From positions 320,223-384,222 of the forward strand of contig CAUYUJ010002091.1 in NCBI GenBank assembly GCA_963575745.1: a stretch of 64,000 bases of DNA, in the 5' to 3' direction. The notes below the pieces were generated by a model. The model saw only the letters and a list, made by a program, of their open reading frames with translations. It did not search any database and was not told the DNA's origin. Below are positions 31,603 to 41,580 of the stretch, piece after piece. A program made the translations under genes and the position numbers. Numbering within the stretch: the first letter of the stretch is position 1; each line of letters opens with the position of its first letter. Source of the stretch: Prorocentrum cordatum. Its lineage: Eukaryota > Sar > Dinophyceae > Prorocentrales > Prorocentraceae.

Positions 31603-32481
31603 TGCGGCGAGGCTCTGGGCGCGGTGTTGTGTCCGGCCCACACCATGTTGGCGCAAGTTTGCGTGCTGAGGCAGTTGTTCCCACTGCGGTTCTGCCAGGA
31701 TGGGACTCCAGACGCAGATCTTCTTTTATTTCCTACCAGCGAGGGCCACGTGCGCACCAAGGACGTCATGGTCGCGCACATCGCCGCGGCGAAGGACATT
31801 CTCCATCTGCGCGGTGCTGGGGTGGACGGCGTACATCGTTGGACTGGCCATTTTTTGCGCGTCACGGGCACGCGGTTCTTGGCTGGCGCGGGGCTTGACA
31901 CGTGGGCGGCACAGCTCTTCGGAAAATGGGGGTCCGATGCCGTCCTGGGGTACATCCGCAACGGCCCGCTGACGGTGTCGAGCACGTGGGCCCGGCAAGC
32001 TGCGCGAGGCCGGACTCTGGAAGAGTTGGAGGAATCGGTGCGTCGTGGCCTGTCTCCCCGCCCGCGGGTCGCATGCGCGGCAGGAGAAGCCAGAGCGGTC
32101 TCCGCCGTGGACAACGTCGTCCGCACGGTGGCCAAACAAAGTGTTCTCCCTGAGAGCGCAGTGCACCAGACCAGCGAGGTGTACGACAATCTGAAGGAGA
32201 GCTTGGCCCGCTGCGTAGACAACCCCGCGCAGCAGCCCACCGCGCAATTGACGGCGAGTCCGGAATACCACCTCGCGGTTAACCTAAATTCGGGCATCGT
32301 GCACAGGACAGCGGCCGGGCACACCGTGCCCACGCCATGTGGTTGGGTCATTGCTTGCGGCTGGAAATCATATGATCCAGCAGCGGCGACGATGGAGCAT
32401 ACTCTGCCATCGTCCTACAAGAAGATGCGCTGCAAGTGCCTTCCAGCAGAGCGCGCGTGGGCGAAAACGACCGCCCAGTAG
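31603..32481 (+). pseudogene. Tyrosine recombinase, catalytic C-terminal domain
   Basis: LRQLFPLRF and DLLLFPTSEGHVRTKDVMV lead into GHFLRVTG, with the His (31849-31851) and Arg (31858-31860) of the H-x-x-R box, then AAQLFGKWGSDAVLGYI with the Trp in the second-His position and the nucleophilic Tyr (31951-31953). All five active-site positions look filled. After this, AVNLNSGIVHRTA, TPCGWVIACGWKS and MRCKCLPAERAW form a Cys-containing tail typical of dinoflagellate recombinase elements. The domain is intact apart from the upstream stop and frame slip. Confidence 0.75.
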
Positions 32482-32879
32482 TAGGATCTCTCTCGCCTGA
32501 CCAGGATTGCTCAATAGGGGGGTCCAGCAGTCATCCCAGACGTGACCGGACTAATCCCGGAGCAGGGCCGCACCGCAATGGAACAAGGCGGCCAGAGTAG
32601 AACACGGGCGGTTGGGCGGGACAGCGCGTACACAATTGTTGGATTCAACGCGATGCGTTGCAGGTAACAATTGTCAATGCGTTGGCGGCGGGGGGGCACA
32701 TGGTCTTATCCCCCTGCCAAGCTTCCGGGGGGCCGGATTCGGCCTTATCCCACTGGTTCATGGCAGTAGGGGGGACATTCCGTCCTCATCCCGCGCCGTG
32801 GCCTCTCCCAGATATTCCTGGCCAGAGATGCCCATGTAGCTCCCTACGTTTCCTCCCATCCTGCAACATGTTATATTGC
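32482..32879. other. No gene recognised
   Basis: Sequence after the recombinase stop. It may include the 3' terminal repeat of the element, but no partner copy was seen. Confidence 0.4.
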
Positions 32880-33063
32880 CTTGCTTCTCGTAGGAGGAGG
32901 AGGAGCAGGAGGAGGAGGAGGAGGAGGAGGAGGAGGAGGAGGAGGGGGAGGAGGGGGAGGAGGAGGAGGAGGAGGAGGAGGAGGAGGAGGAGGAGGAGGA
33001 GGAGGAGGAGCAGGAGGAGCAGGAGGAGGAGGAGGAGGTGGAGGAGGAGCAGGAGGACGGGTC
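32880..33063 (+). repeat. (GGA)n trinucleotide array
   Basis: Nearly pure GGA with occasional GCA and GGG. Confidence 0.95.
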
Positions 33064-33449
33064 GCCTAAGCCCTTCGGAGAAACCCTCCATCCCCACTCC
33101 CAGGCTGGTGATCCCCTTGGTCCTGGCCGGGGCTGGGGTAGTTTCTGGGTGTGAGTGGGGGGCCAAAGCGACGCCCTCACCCGCAGCCAGGAGCCTGTGG
33201 ATCATCAGGTCGAGAGTGGATCTCTGGGTGGGGGTTGGGGTTGGCTGTGCTGTCCTCATCTCGACGAGGGCACCGAAACAGTTGAAAAACACCCGCCACT
33301 TTCCTCCGACAGGCGCGCGTGCTCGTGAGGTCCCTGGGCGGCGAGGAAGCCGCCGGCCGCGGCGCGGGGCCGCCCCGCTTGCCGCCGCGCTCGGGCCACT
33401 GCTTCGGTCGGCGGGCCCCCGTGCCTGACGCCCACCGTTCGTCGCCGTC

Positions 33450-33458
33450 CCCGTCGTG

Positions 33459-33498
<40 letters not shown>

Positions 33499-33660
33499 TC
33501 CTCGTCGTCCTCCTCCTCCTCCTCCTCCTTTTCCTCCTCCTCCTCCTCCTCCTCCTCCTCCTCCTCCTCCTCCTCCTCCTCCTCCTCCCCGTCCTCCTTC
33601 TCCTCCTCCTCCTCCTCCTCCTCCTCCTCCTCCTGCTCCTCCTCCTGCTCCTCCTGCGCT
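33450..33660 (+). repeat. (GTC)n then (CTC)n trinucleotide arrays
   Basis: CGTCGT repeats to about 33515 followed by CTCCTC repeats. Acidic (Glu/Asp) frames on minus and Ser or Leu frames on plus are artefacts. Confidence 0.95.
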
Positions 33661-34700
33661 TGCCCCCCCTGCGGTCGCAGGCTCCTTCCCCCAGAAGTAT
33701 AGGCCTGGTCGTCATGGAGCGGCGGCGGGCCAGGGCCTCCCAGGCCTGCGCCCTGGGGGTCGGGGGCCTGTGAGCGCCTCCGCCCTCGGGGCGGACGAGC
33801 CCTGCCCTTGGCTGCCTCGATACGCCCGTTTTGATACGCAACACGTCCCGTGGTCAAGACGTCCGTGTCAATACATTGCGTGTTGGCTCCACGTACTGGG
33901 CCACGTTTTGGCGAATGTATCGCGTCGGACCTACGTCTTCAGCCTACGTGTTGAGCTCCGTACCAAGACGCTACGTGTTTCGTGTTGCGTATCGGGGCAG
34001 CTAAGGCCCTGCCGCCTCTCTGCCTCTGCTCGCTCGCTCCTCGGTGGGGGGAGGCGCTTCACGGGTGGGGCGCTCACAGCAGACACCGTCGCGGCGAGTC
34101 CGTGCTCCCGCCTTGGGCCGTGGAGCACCGGCACGCCGCTCCGTCACATTCGCTCGGGCCTCTTCTGCAGCGGTCCACTGCGCGAGTGTGGCGGGGCCCT
34201 TCCTTCCGTAAAGTCAGTGCGCCAGCCTCTCTCTCTCTCTCTCTCTCTCTATGGATGAATCGGCGCGCCTCAGGCTACTTCTGCTCCTCCCCCTCCCCCT
34301 TCCTCGGCCCCCCGAAGAAAATGCACGTGCAGAAACGTTGGGAGGTCCGCGCGGATGGCTTTGGCTGGCGCTGCCCCCCTCCCGTGCCCGCGCTGCGGTA
34401 GGGCGGTCGGACCAGGCCTTGTCCTCTCCACTCGTGTCCTCGTCCTCCTCCCCGCCTCGGGCTCGTGCTCTTCGGGCGCCCCGGCCGTCCGCGGCCCTCT
34501 CCCACCGTACATCCCGCCGCCTTCGCGCCCTTGCGCCTCATGCTCTTCCTTCCGCCCCTGCGCCTCATGCTCTCCACGGCAGCCCTGCTGCAGCTCGGCC
34601 TCCGCCCGGATCCGAGGCGCCGCAGATCGAAAGTGCTCGTCCTTCTCGTGGTCGTCGTCGCTCTGCTCCACCCCTTCCAGGGCGAGCGGGACCCTAAAAC
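33661..34700. other. No gene recognised
   Basis: GC- and CT-rich sequence with a (CT)n tract at 34222-34250. Overlapping frames on both strands without motifs. Confidence 0.5.
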
Positions 34701-34714
34701 AGGGCTAGATCGGG

Positions 34715-34778
34715 ATAAATCGCTCCAGAGCGTTCCGGAGCGCTCTCAGAGCGTTCCAGAACGCTCTGGAGCGGCCGC
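34715..34778. repeat. Palindromic GAGCGTTCC cluster
   Basis: GAGCGTTCCGGAGCGCTC and GAGCGTTCCAGAACGCTC are imperfect and perfect palindromes in tandem. Confidence 0.7.
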
Positions 34779-35029
34779 GGCGCCCAATACATCCTCCAAA
34801 CCCGCCGATTCTCAGAGATTTCGAGTTATCCCGATCCGATTTTGTCCCGATCTTCGTGTCGTTTTAGACCCGGGCTCCTGGGGCGTGCGCTCACGACGCA
34901 CGAGCCCAGATCGGACGGGTACTGGCGGTGCAGGGCGCCCGCCTCCGAGCAGACGCTACGGACAGCTCGGGGCCCCCTCGGGCCGCCGTGGGCCTTTGTT
35001 TCGACCGTGTGGGGAGGGTGTGAGGGCCT

Positions 35030-35325
35030 CCCTCCTCCTTGGCCAGTGTTGTGACACTCCTGGGGCCTCTGGGTGTTCTCTGGAGGCCTTCTCCAGGCAG
35101 CCTACGGCTCTCTCAGGGGGCCGTCTTGGCGCCCTCTTGGGGTCCTCGGTGACCGCAAGTGGAACAGTGCGCGACCGAACGTCTGAAGGGCATCAAATTA
35201 TTGTCGGCTTCCCGAGGCCCTCCTGGGAGCCGCGCTGGGGATGTCTTGAAAGCCTCTTGGGGCCACTTCGACGGCCACGTCCACGCCCCTTGAGGCATTC
35301 GTGGGGACTGCTGGGCGCCCTTTGA
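35030..35325 (+). repeat. GGGGCC/CTCTTGGGG minisatellite-like block
   Basis: Degenerate GGCCNTCTTGGNG units, same theme as at 39880-40060 and 59214-59600. Confidence 0.5.
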
Positions 35326-35366
35326 GGCGATGTTGGGCCCTCTCGACAAGAGGGCCCAACATCGCC
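35326..35366. repeat. Perfect 18-bp hairpin with 5-nt loop
   Basis: GGCGATGTTGGGCCCTCT, loop CGACA, then the exact reverse complement. RNA from either strand would fold into a stable stem. Confidence 0.9.
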
Positions 35367-35447
35367 ACAAGTAGGCCCAGGTTCCAGAAGTTGTGGCGGC
35401 CTACCTGGGCCGTCTCGGAGGCCGTCGAGCATGCTGGAGTCAGGAGG

Positions 35448-35615
35448 GAAAGAAACACACAGACACAATTAATCGTCGACTCCCAGGAAAATGTTGGAAC
35501 ATATGGGAAGTGAGGGGGAGACGAAAACACAGAAAATATAGGAAAAACGGAGTCCTGAGATGTGACATGTGTGTATTTATTTGTGTGTCCTTGGCCATTT
35601 CATGGAGAGAGAGCC
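35448..35615 (+). repeat. Dispersed repeat family C, copy 2
   Basis: Second copy of the repeat at 4770-4940, same orientation, diverged by substitutions and small indels. Confidence 0.65.
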
Positions 35616-36094
35616 CCAGGGGAAGCGTCGGGCAGCCTCTGGAGACTCGGGAGAGCAGGGCGTGCGTGTGCACTTTTCTCGCTTTCCTCGGCAAGGGCCA
35701 CCGAGGCATTCTGCCGCTCATCAGCGTGGCGGATCTGCGACTGTGGGGAAGAAGTGCCGCACGGCGCTCTGAGGAGACGCAAAGACGCTGTTGCCCTGTG
35801 GCCCTGCCGCTCCTCGGCGCGACGGTGACATCCGGACGGTGGGAGTTCGGTGTGCTGCCTGGCCTGATGCAAACACGACGTGCTGATTGAACGCGGAGCC
35901 GACGGATGCGCGACCGTATAAAGTCAGCTTGTGATGAACAGCTGGTGCCCCTCTCCTGGGGCTGATGAATGGACCCCGCGGGGGGCGGAACCAATTTTTG
36001 AATCACGCGCGCCAGGGGGTCGTCGCGGGCGCCGCCGGGCGCCGCCGAGGGGATCGTGTGCCCCCCTGCACGGCAGCCTCAGAGCGATTGCCTT
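35616..36094. other. No gene recognised
   Basis: Short frames only. No motif. Confidence 0.5.
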
Positions 36095-36130
36095 GTCGTA
36101 TATATATATATATGTGTGTGTGTGTGTTGT
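36095..36130. repeat. (TA)n(TG)n microsatellite
   Basis: TATATATATATATG followed by TGTGTGTGTG. Confidence 0.9.
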
Positions 36131-36204
36131 TACAGGGATCGTAGACATCCGAGGCGGAGTTTTTCCCCCTCCCAGGCTGACTGCTGACGCGCCACGGTCG
36201 TACA

Positions 36205-36820
36205 ATCGTCGTCGTCGTTGTCGTCGTCGTTTTCGTCATCGTCGCCGCCGTCGTCGCGTTGTCGTTTTCGTCGTCGTCGTCCTCGTCGTCGTCGTCGCCG
36301 TCGTCGTGGTCCTTGGTCCGTGGCCCCAGTCGTCGATTGCGGCGCGCCGGCTCAGCCCCCTCTCCCCCCTCTATGGGGCATCTGCAGTGCGTCGTCGTCG
36401 GTCGCCGCCGTCGTCGCGTTGTCATCGTCGTCGTCGTCGTGCCGTCGTCGTCGCCGTCGCCGCCGTCGCCGTCGTCGTCGTCGTCGTCGTCATCGTCGTC
36501 ATCGTTGTCATCGTCGTCGTCGTCGCCGTCGTCAGCGCGTTGTCGTTTTCGTCATCTTCGTCGTCGTGGTCGTGGTCTTCGTCGTCGTCCTCATCCTCGT
36601 CCTAGTCTTCGTTCTCGTCCTCGTCGTCGTCGTTGTCGTCGTCGTCGTCGTCGGCGAGCACAGCGGGCATGCGCAGCCCCCCCCGCCCGCCCCCCATGGA
36701 GCATCCACAGTGCGTCGTCGTCGTCGCCGTCGTCGTCGTCTTCGTGGTCGTGGTCTTTGTCCTCGTCCTCGTCCTCGTCGTCGTCGTCGTCGGTGCCGTC
36801 GTCGCCATCGGATATTGCAG
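36205..36820 (+). repeat. (GTC)n/(CGT)n trinucleotide arrays
   Basis: Four dense GTC blocks, separated by partly repeated spacers: GCGTTGTC-TTTCGTC recurs, and ATCTGCAGTGCGTCGTCGTC resembles ATCCACAGTGCGTCGTCGTC 300 bp later, so the block itself may be duplicated. Confidence 0.9.
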
Positions 36821-38390
36821 TGGAGAGGGAGGGCACAAAAGGAGGCGGAAAAACCCGTTCCGCCTGTTGTTGTCGCTTCCCTCCCCGCTGTCTTCTTGTT
36901 TGTAGCCATGCTGGCACCGCCCGCCAGCTGAGGCGCCCTTTCCCACGCCTCGTTTTCTCTCCTGTCTGTAACCGTTTTGGCTCAACCGCACCGCCATAGC
37001 GCAGGCGCTGCTGTCCCCCTCCGCTGAAGCGGTGCCGCTTGCGCCGCGCCTGTCGCCCTCCTGCTGCCGGCCTGGCGCTGGCGCTGATCACCAACGCCGC
37101 CGCCGTGCGTTTCCATGCGGCGGGCGCCCCCGCCCGCGATTTGCCCGAGCAAGGGAACCATTTTTTAAATCACGCGCCCCGCTTGTATTCGTTAGCCACA
37201 AGCTGATTTTACCCAGCACAGCTGCGATAAGCAACTTGCGCGTGCTTTCGACATGTTGCGCTTGCCAGCCGCCCCAAATTTCGAACTTGCGCAATTGGGG
37301 CAAGGCGTCCTGTAGGATGATGCAAGGTCAGTGTGCTGGACCGCAGCTGTCCACGAATATTGGTCCTTCGAGCCAGTTGCGTAGCAAGACATCTATTGCC
37401 ACGATTTTGTACGTTCGCGGGAAAGCTGAAGGCCATGCGATGTGATGTTGGCCCCCCGATTCCCGCCGCCCCACCGACTGGCCGCCCAGTTTTGTGATGC
37501 CCCGCCCTCCGCCGCAGCCAAGAGGAGGAGGACGACGACGACGATGACGACGACGATGAACAGGGGTCATTGGTACAGGGTCGTGCCCCCGCTCGTCGCC
37601 CGCGGGTGTCCTCGGATAGCCCCCCTTGTGGCATTTCTAGCGCCACTCCTTTCCCAGTGCCTGGTTTCCCAGGACCGTCAGCCGAGGTCCTTCCGCCCGC
37701 CCAGTGTGCGAAGGAAGCACTTGCGCCGACGGAAACTGTCCACCGCCGCGCCCGCACGAGCACATGTTCTTGCGGACGTATCCGCCTGGCCGCCCGCAGC
37801 ACACAGCTCGAACCTCCCCGACGTCGCTCCTTGACGGGAGAGCGCCCCGGGCAACCGCCGCCGAGGACGTCGCGGACGTGCCCCTGAGCCAAGTGGCCAC
37901 CGTGCGCGATGCCACGGGCTCGGTGCTGCAGACGGGGCGCCGACGCCTTGCAGGGGGCTTCTGGGGGGATCCAGCCCCCGTGTACTCCGCGGGAGTTGGA
38001 TGCGGGGATGGCTCAGTCCAACGATTGGCGTTACCCCCGATTGCCAAATCGCGCTGGCGAGTGAACTACGTACCTTGGAGTGATGACTCGATGAAGGTCG
38101 TGCACAGAGAACGCAGCACGGTCGCGACATCGTCGGACATAAAGCCGAGGGCATTCTCGCCGGGCAAGGCGCTTGCACGTGCGAGTTTCTCAAATGTCAT
38201 TATGCCTGAATTGTTCTGGGTCATATGAACAAGAGGGTCAGTGCGATATGTGTCAGTCGTTCCCTCTGGACCTTCGGGTGCCATGGGTGTCATCGGGGGT
38301 TCCTTGTCGCTCCAGGGTCCCTAGGTTTCCTCTGGAGGTGTTTGTTGTTTGTTTCCCGTGTGTGGTATGTGTCGCGTTGCTTTGCTTGAT
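36821..38390. other. No gene recognised
   Basis: Frames of up to 227 codons on both strands, none with motifs. A (GAC)n run lies at 37525-37560. The plus frame 37704-38228 (174 codons) has mixed composition (for example RWRVNYVPWSDDSMKVVHRE) but was not recognised. Confidence 0.45.
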
Positions 38391-38399
38391 GTGATGTGC

Positions 38400-38660
38400 A
38401 TTGCCGTTGCTTGCTCTAATGTGATTCCCCCTGATATGTAACGCTCCGTCGAGATACGCAGTGCTACCCTATATTCGGCATACTATGGCATGTAATGCTG
38501 CGTTACGCCAGCAGTGCCATGACATGATTCGCAGCAGTGTTTGGACAAGCTGCACAGTGCGATACAGCACAGTGCAATGCAATGCAACACAAGGCTTGTC
38601 TGTGCAGTGCAACTCTTTGCCATGCCATGCCATGCTGTGCAGTAGTTTGCGTGACCATGA
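38400..38660 (+). repeat. GCAATGC / TGCAGT repetitive tract
   Basis: Loose repetition of GTGCAATGC, CACAGTGC and GCCATGCCATGC. Confidence 0.6.
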
Positions 38661-39870
38661 TTGGTTTCGCATTGCCCCGGGCCATGCCAGGCTGTACAAG
38701 GAATCTCGATGATAGTACATGCGATGGTTTGTCATGGAATGTCATTCTAAGGCATGCAACGGAATACCACAACAGAAACCACACGCCCAGATTGGGGTCG
38801 GCCCTTGTTCACTGAAGTAATTCCTAACCCTCCGCTTGTCCCCGCTGGCCCATCCAGCGACAAATATCTCGTCACTCCTTGAGTGATCTCACGTTCAATC
38901 AGCTTGACTGCTGTAGCCTGCAATCGTCTGGGCGCGTGCGTTCGAATCCGACGCGTGAGGCTTGACATTGTGTCATGAACTCGAATATGATCAGTAGGTT
39001 ACCACTCTCAAATCAAGAGTTCCCTTGTGTCTTTTGCTTCGCAACCCAAGCCTTCTGCATTCCTATGACAATGTGGCCCTCGGAATGGTCTTGTGTCCTA
39101 TCGCGTGTTCCCTCCAATCAAGCTCGACCGTACGTGACTATGTGGTGTTGTTAGTCTTCGTTGGTGCGCAACCTGGTGTCCCGTTCGTCTGCGGACGCCT
39201 GGGCGTGCAATGTCGACACTCCAAGATGTGCGACTTATCGAGTGTCCTTATCCTTCTTCTTTCCCTGAGTGTGTTCGTACACTCTGTTGGCCACCGCTCT
39301 CCCGTATCTAGTTGTCCAACCTGCAATTCCTTGTTTGCCATGTTCTCCCTTCCTGATTGTCCTCGTTGTACGTGTGCTCTTTTCTAAGCCACCTATGAGT
39401 CCGCACTCAGCGAGAGGCAGTCCTGCGGACACATGAGTGGATTACGCTCATCTGGCCTGGCTTGCTCAGGCTTGTTCAATTTGTGCCCTGGTTTGTTAGT
39501 GACTGGCTTTGTCTGGGCTGGTCGATTCTTGCTGCACCGCCTGGCGTGTTGGGATCTAGTGTAGCATGGTCTGGTGTCACGTGATATGGTGGAGTCCGTC
39601 GTGATCGAGTGTTAGAGAAGGAATATGTACTCCATAACGACAGGAGCGTCGCGCAATTGTCGAGAGATGTTCGCCCGCCTCTTGGGGACCTGCTCGGCCG
39701 TTTTGGTTGTTGTCTGTGTGCTGTGTGTGTATTTGCACCGACCTTTCTACGCCGCGCCGCTGCGCGCGTGGCCGCGACGCCAGAAAGTGTGTGTGTGTGT
39801 GGTCCCCGAGCGAGCGACCCAGTCGATCTCCATGGGGCGGATCTTTGGTCTCCCCGCTTCGTGAGTTGGC
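38661..39870. other. No gene recognised
   Basis: Lower-GC sequence. TTCGAATCC near 38942 resembles a tRNA T-arm, but the rest of a tRNA is missing. No coding motif. Confidence 0.45.
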
Positions 39871-39879
39871 CCGGCCGAG

Positions 39880-40060
39880 TATGACGGGTGATTCTCAGGC
39901 CGTCTTGGGGGCCTCTCGGAGGCTCCTCGTGTCGTCTCAGGAGTACTTGGGACGCCTCTTGGACGCCTCTTGGATGCCTCTTGGATGCCTCTTGTGCTGT
40001 TTTAGGAGGCTCTTGGACGAGTCTAGGAGAGCCTATTGGGTCATCTTGGGGACCTAGCAG
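39880..40060 (+). repeat. GCCTCTTGGA minisatellite-like block
   Basis: Repeated GACGCCTCTTGGA/GATGCCTCTTGGA units, with flanking degenerate copies. Confidence 0.75.
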
Positions 40061-40660
40061 GCCTGTGCTGCCCGAAAGCGTCGCCCTTTGAGGCTCCTTC
40101 TGGGATGCCGAAAATGGCCAAAGGCATGCAGTGTTCACAATGATTTGCGCTCATCCAGGTCACATTTCCACAAATGCTAAAGAGTAGAAAAGCTGCACGC
40201 CTTGTCTCTGGAGAGCTTCGGACCTTACGGAGTTCCCGTGCTCACCTGGACCTTTTTCTGCTGCGGGTCCCGTGGAAGCCTTAGGTCGTGTCTGCAGTCG
40301 CCGTGTAGCGCTCGGGACACAGAAGGCTCCTAAACTACAGGCTAGCTGGAAAAGGCAATCGGGGGCAACCCACAGTTATTTCCAGTCTTGACTAGTGGTC
40401 ATTCAATTGTTCTATCCCTGACCACCATCTCTTTCGCTTCAGTGTCTGGATGTATCTCAGTCCACGTTTCCATGTTTGTAGAATATCTAGTTCGAGTTCC
40501 CCAGTATCCCTGTAGGAGACCGCTGCGTGCAAAACAGTTCGAAAGAGACACGGGCACTTCTGCGCTGGAGCTCTCAGCACGACCTCGTGCCCCCCCCTTT
40601 GCCCATGGGCAGGACCTCTTATGCGGCAGGCGGGAAAAACATGCGTGCACTAATCCAGAT
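40061..40660. other. No gene recognised
   Basis: No repeat or coding motif seen. Confidence 0.5.
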
Positions 40661-40662
40661 CG

Positions 40663-41135
40663 TGAGGAGGAAGAGGAGGATGAGGAGGAGAAGGAGGAAG
40701 AGGAGTGCTAGGCATCCTGAGGTGCTGTTTGTGGCACCGTCAAGCCAGAAGGAGGAGGAGGAGGAGGAGGAGGAGGAGCAGGAGGAGGAGGAGGAGGGGG
40801 AGGAGTGCGATGCATCCTGGGATGCTGTCCGTGGCGCAGTCAAATTAGAAAGGGACATGGGGCGAGTGTGAGCCGGACGTGGGGCCCCCTGCCGAGTGCA
40901 ACAGGCACGCTGCGCGGAAGGAGGAGCCCGAGGATGATGAGGAGGAGGCTGGAGGAGGAGGCGGGAGGAGGAGGAGGAGGAGGAGGAGGACGTTGAGGAG
41001 GAGGAGGAGGAGTGAGGAGGAGAAGGAGGAGGAGGAGGAGGAGGAGAATGATGAGGAGGAGGAGGAGCAGGAGGGGTTGGAGGAGGAGAACGAGGAGGAG
41101 GAGGAGCAGGAGGAGCAGGAGGAGGAGCGGAACCC
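40663..41135 (+). repeat. (GAG)n arrays with a 101-bp sub-duplication
   Basis: GAG/GGA arrays interrupted by two related spacers, GGAGTGCTAGGCATCCTGAG near 40701 and GGAGTGCGATGCATCCTGGG near 40801. Acidic frames are artefacts. Confidence 0.92.
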
Positions 41136-41371
41136 GAGGAAGCTAGATTCTGATTTTGTCAGCATGGGCGATCTGATCGGCCAGTGCCCTTATGGCCAGT
41201 GCCGCCGAGTGACATCGCCTCCGTTGGCGCCGTCCCTCCTCGGAAGTCCATGATGGTCTCTGCATCCCCAGGGAGGGAGTGTTTCTTTGCTGGGCTTGGA
41301 ACGGATCTCTTCAACAGTGGCAATCGGCAATCGGGCTTATTCAAGCAGTAGCGAAGCGTCCTATCTCGCCT
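41136..41371. other. Spacer, no feature
   Basis: Unique-looking sequence; nothing recognised. Confidence 0.5.
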
Positions 41372-41580
41372 ATAGGCCTACCAAAGAATGTTATGATAAC
41401 CTGTTATGGTCTGCACGAAATGTTCTTAGAACGTTGCTGCCTGCGGCTGTCTTGTTTTAACACATCGGGATTGTGTTTTAAGCGCATCGTTTTCTTATTG
41501 GAGCATTTTGGGATTTTAAGGACATTTCGTGGTAGGCCTCTAGGAATGCCGGGACGGTCGGTTCCTGCTCAATGTATGAG
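41372..41580. repeat. Dispersed repeat family B, copy 2
   Basis: Matches 290-520. AGGCCTACCA near the left end mirrors TGGTAGGCCT near the right end, so this copy shows the terminal inverted repeats more clearly. Confidence 0.65.

Larger units (their letters stand above)
31112..32481 (+). mobile_element. Tyrosine recombinase region of a DIRS-like element
   Basis: Three consecutive pieces in two frames encode the core-binding and catalytic domains of a tyrosine recombinase plus a zinc-like C-terminal tail. Same strand as the RT/RNase H block that ends at 27063, in the order expected for DIRS-like elements, so it probably is the missing 3' half of that element. Confidence 0.7.

Noticed and set aside
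33177-33857. Acidic Glu/Asp-rich protein on the minus strand
   Set aside because: Produced entirely by GTC and CTC trinucleotide runs.
38920-38970. tRNA gene suggested by TTCGAATCC
   Set aside because: No A-box, the T-stem pairs poorly, and no acceptor stem could be found.
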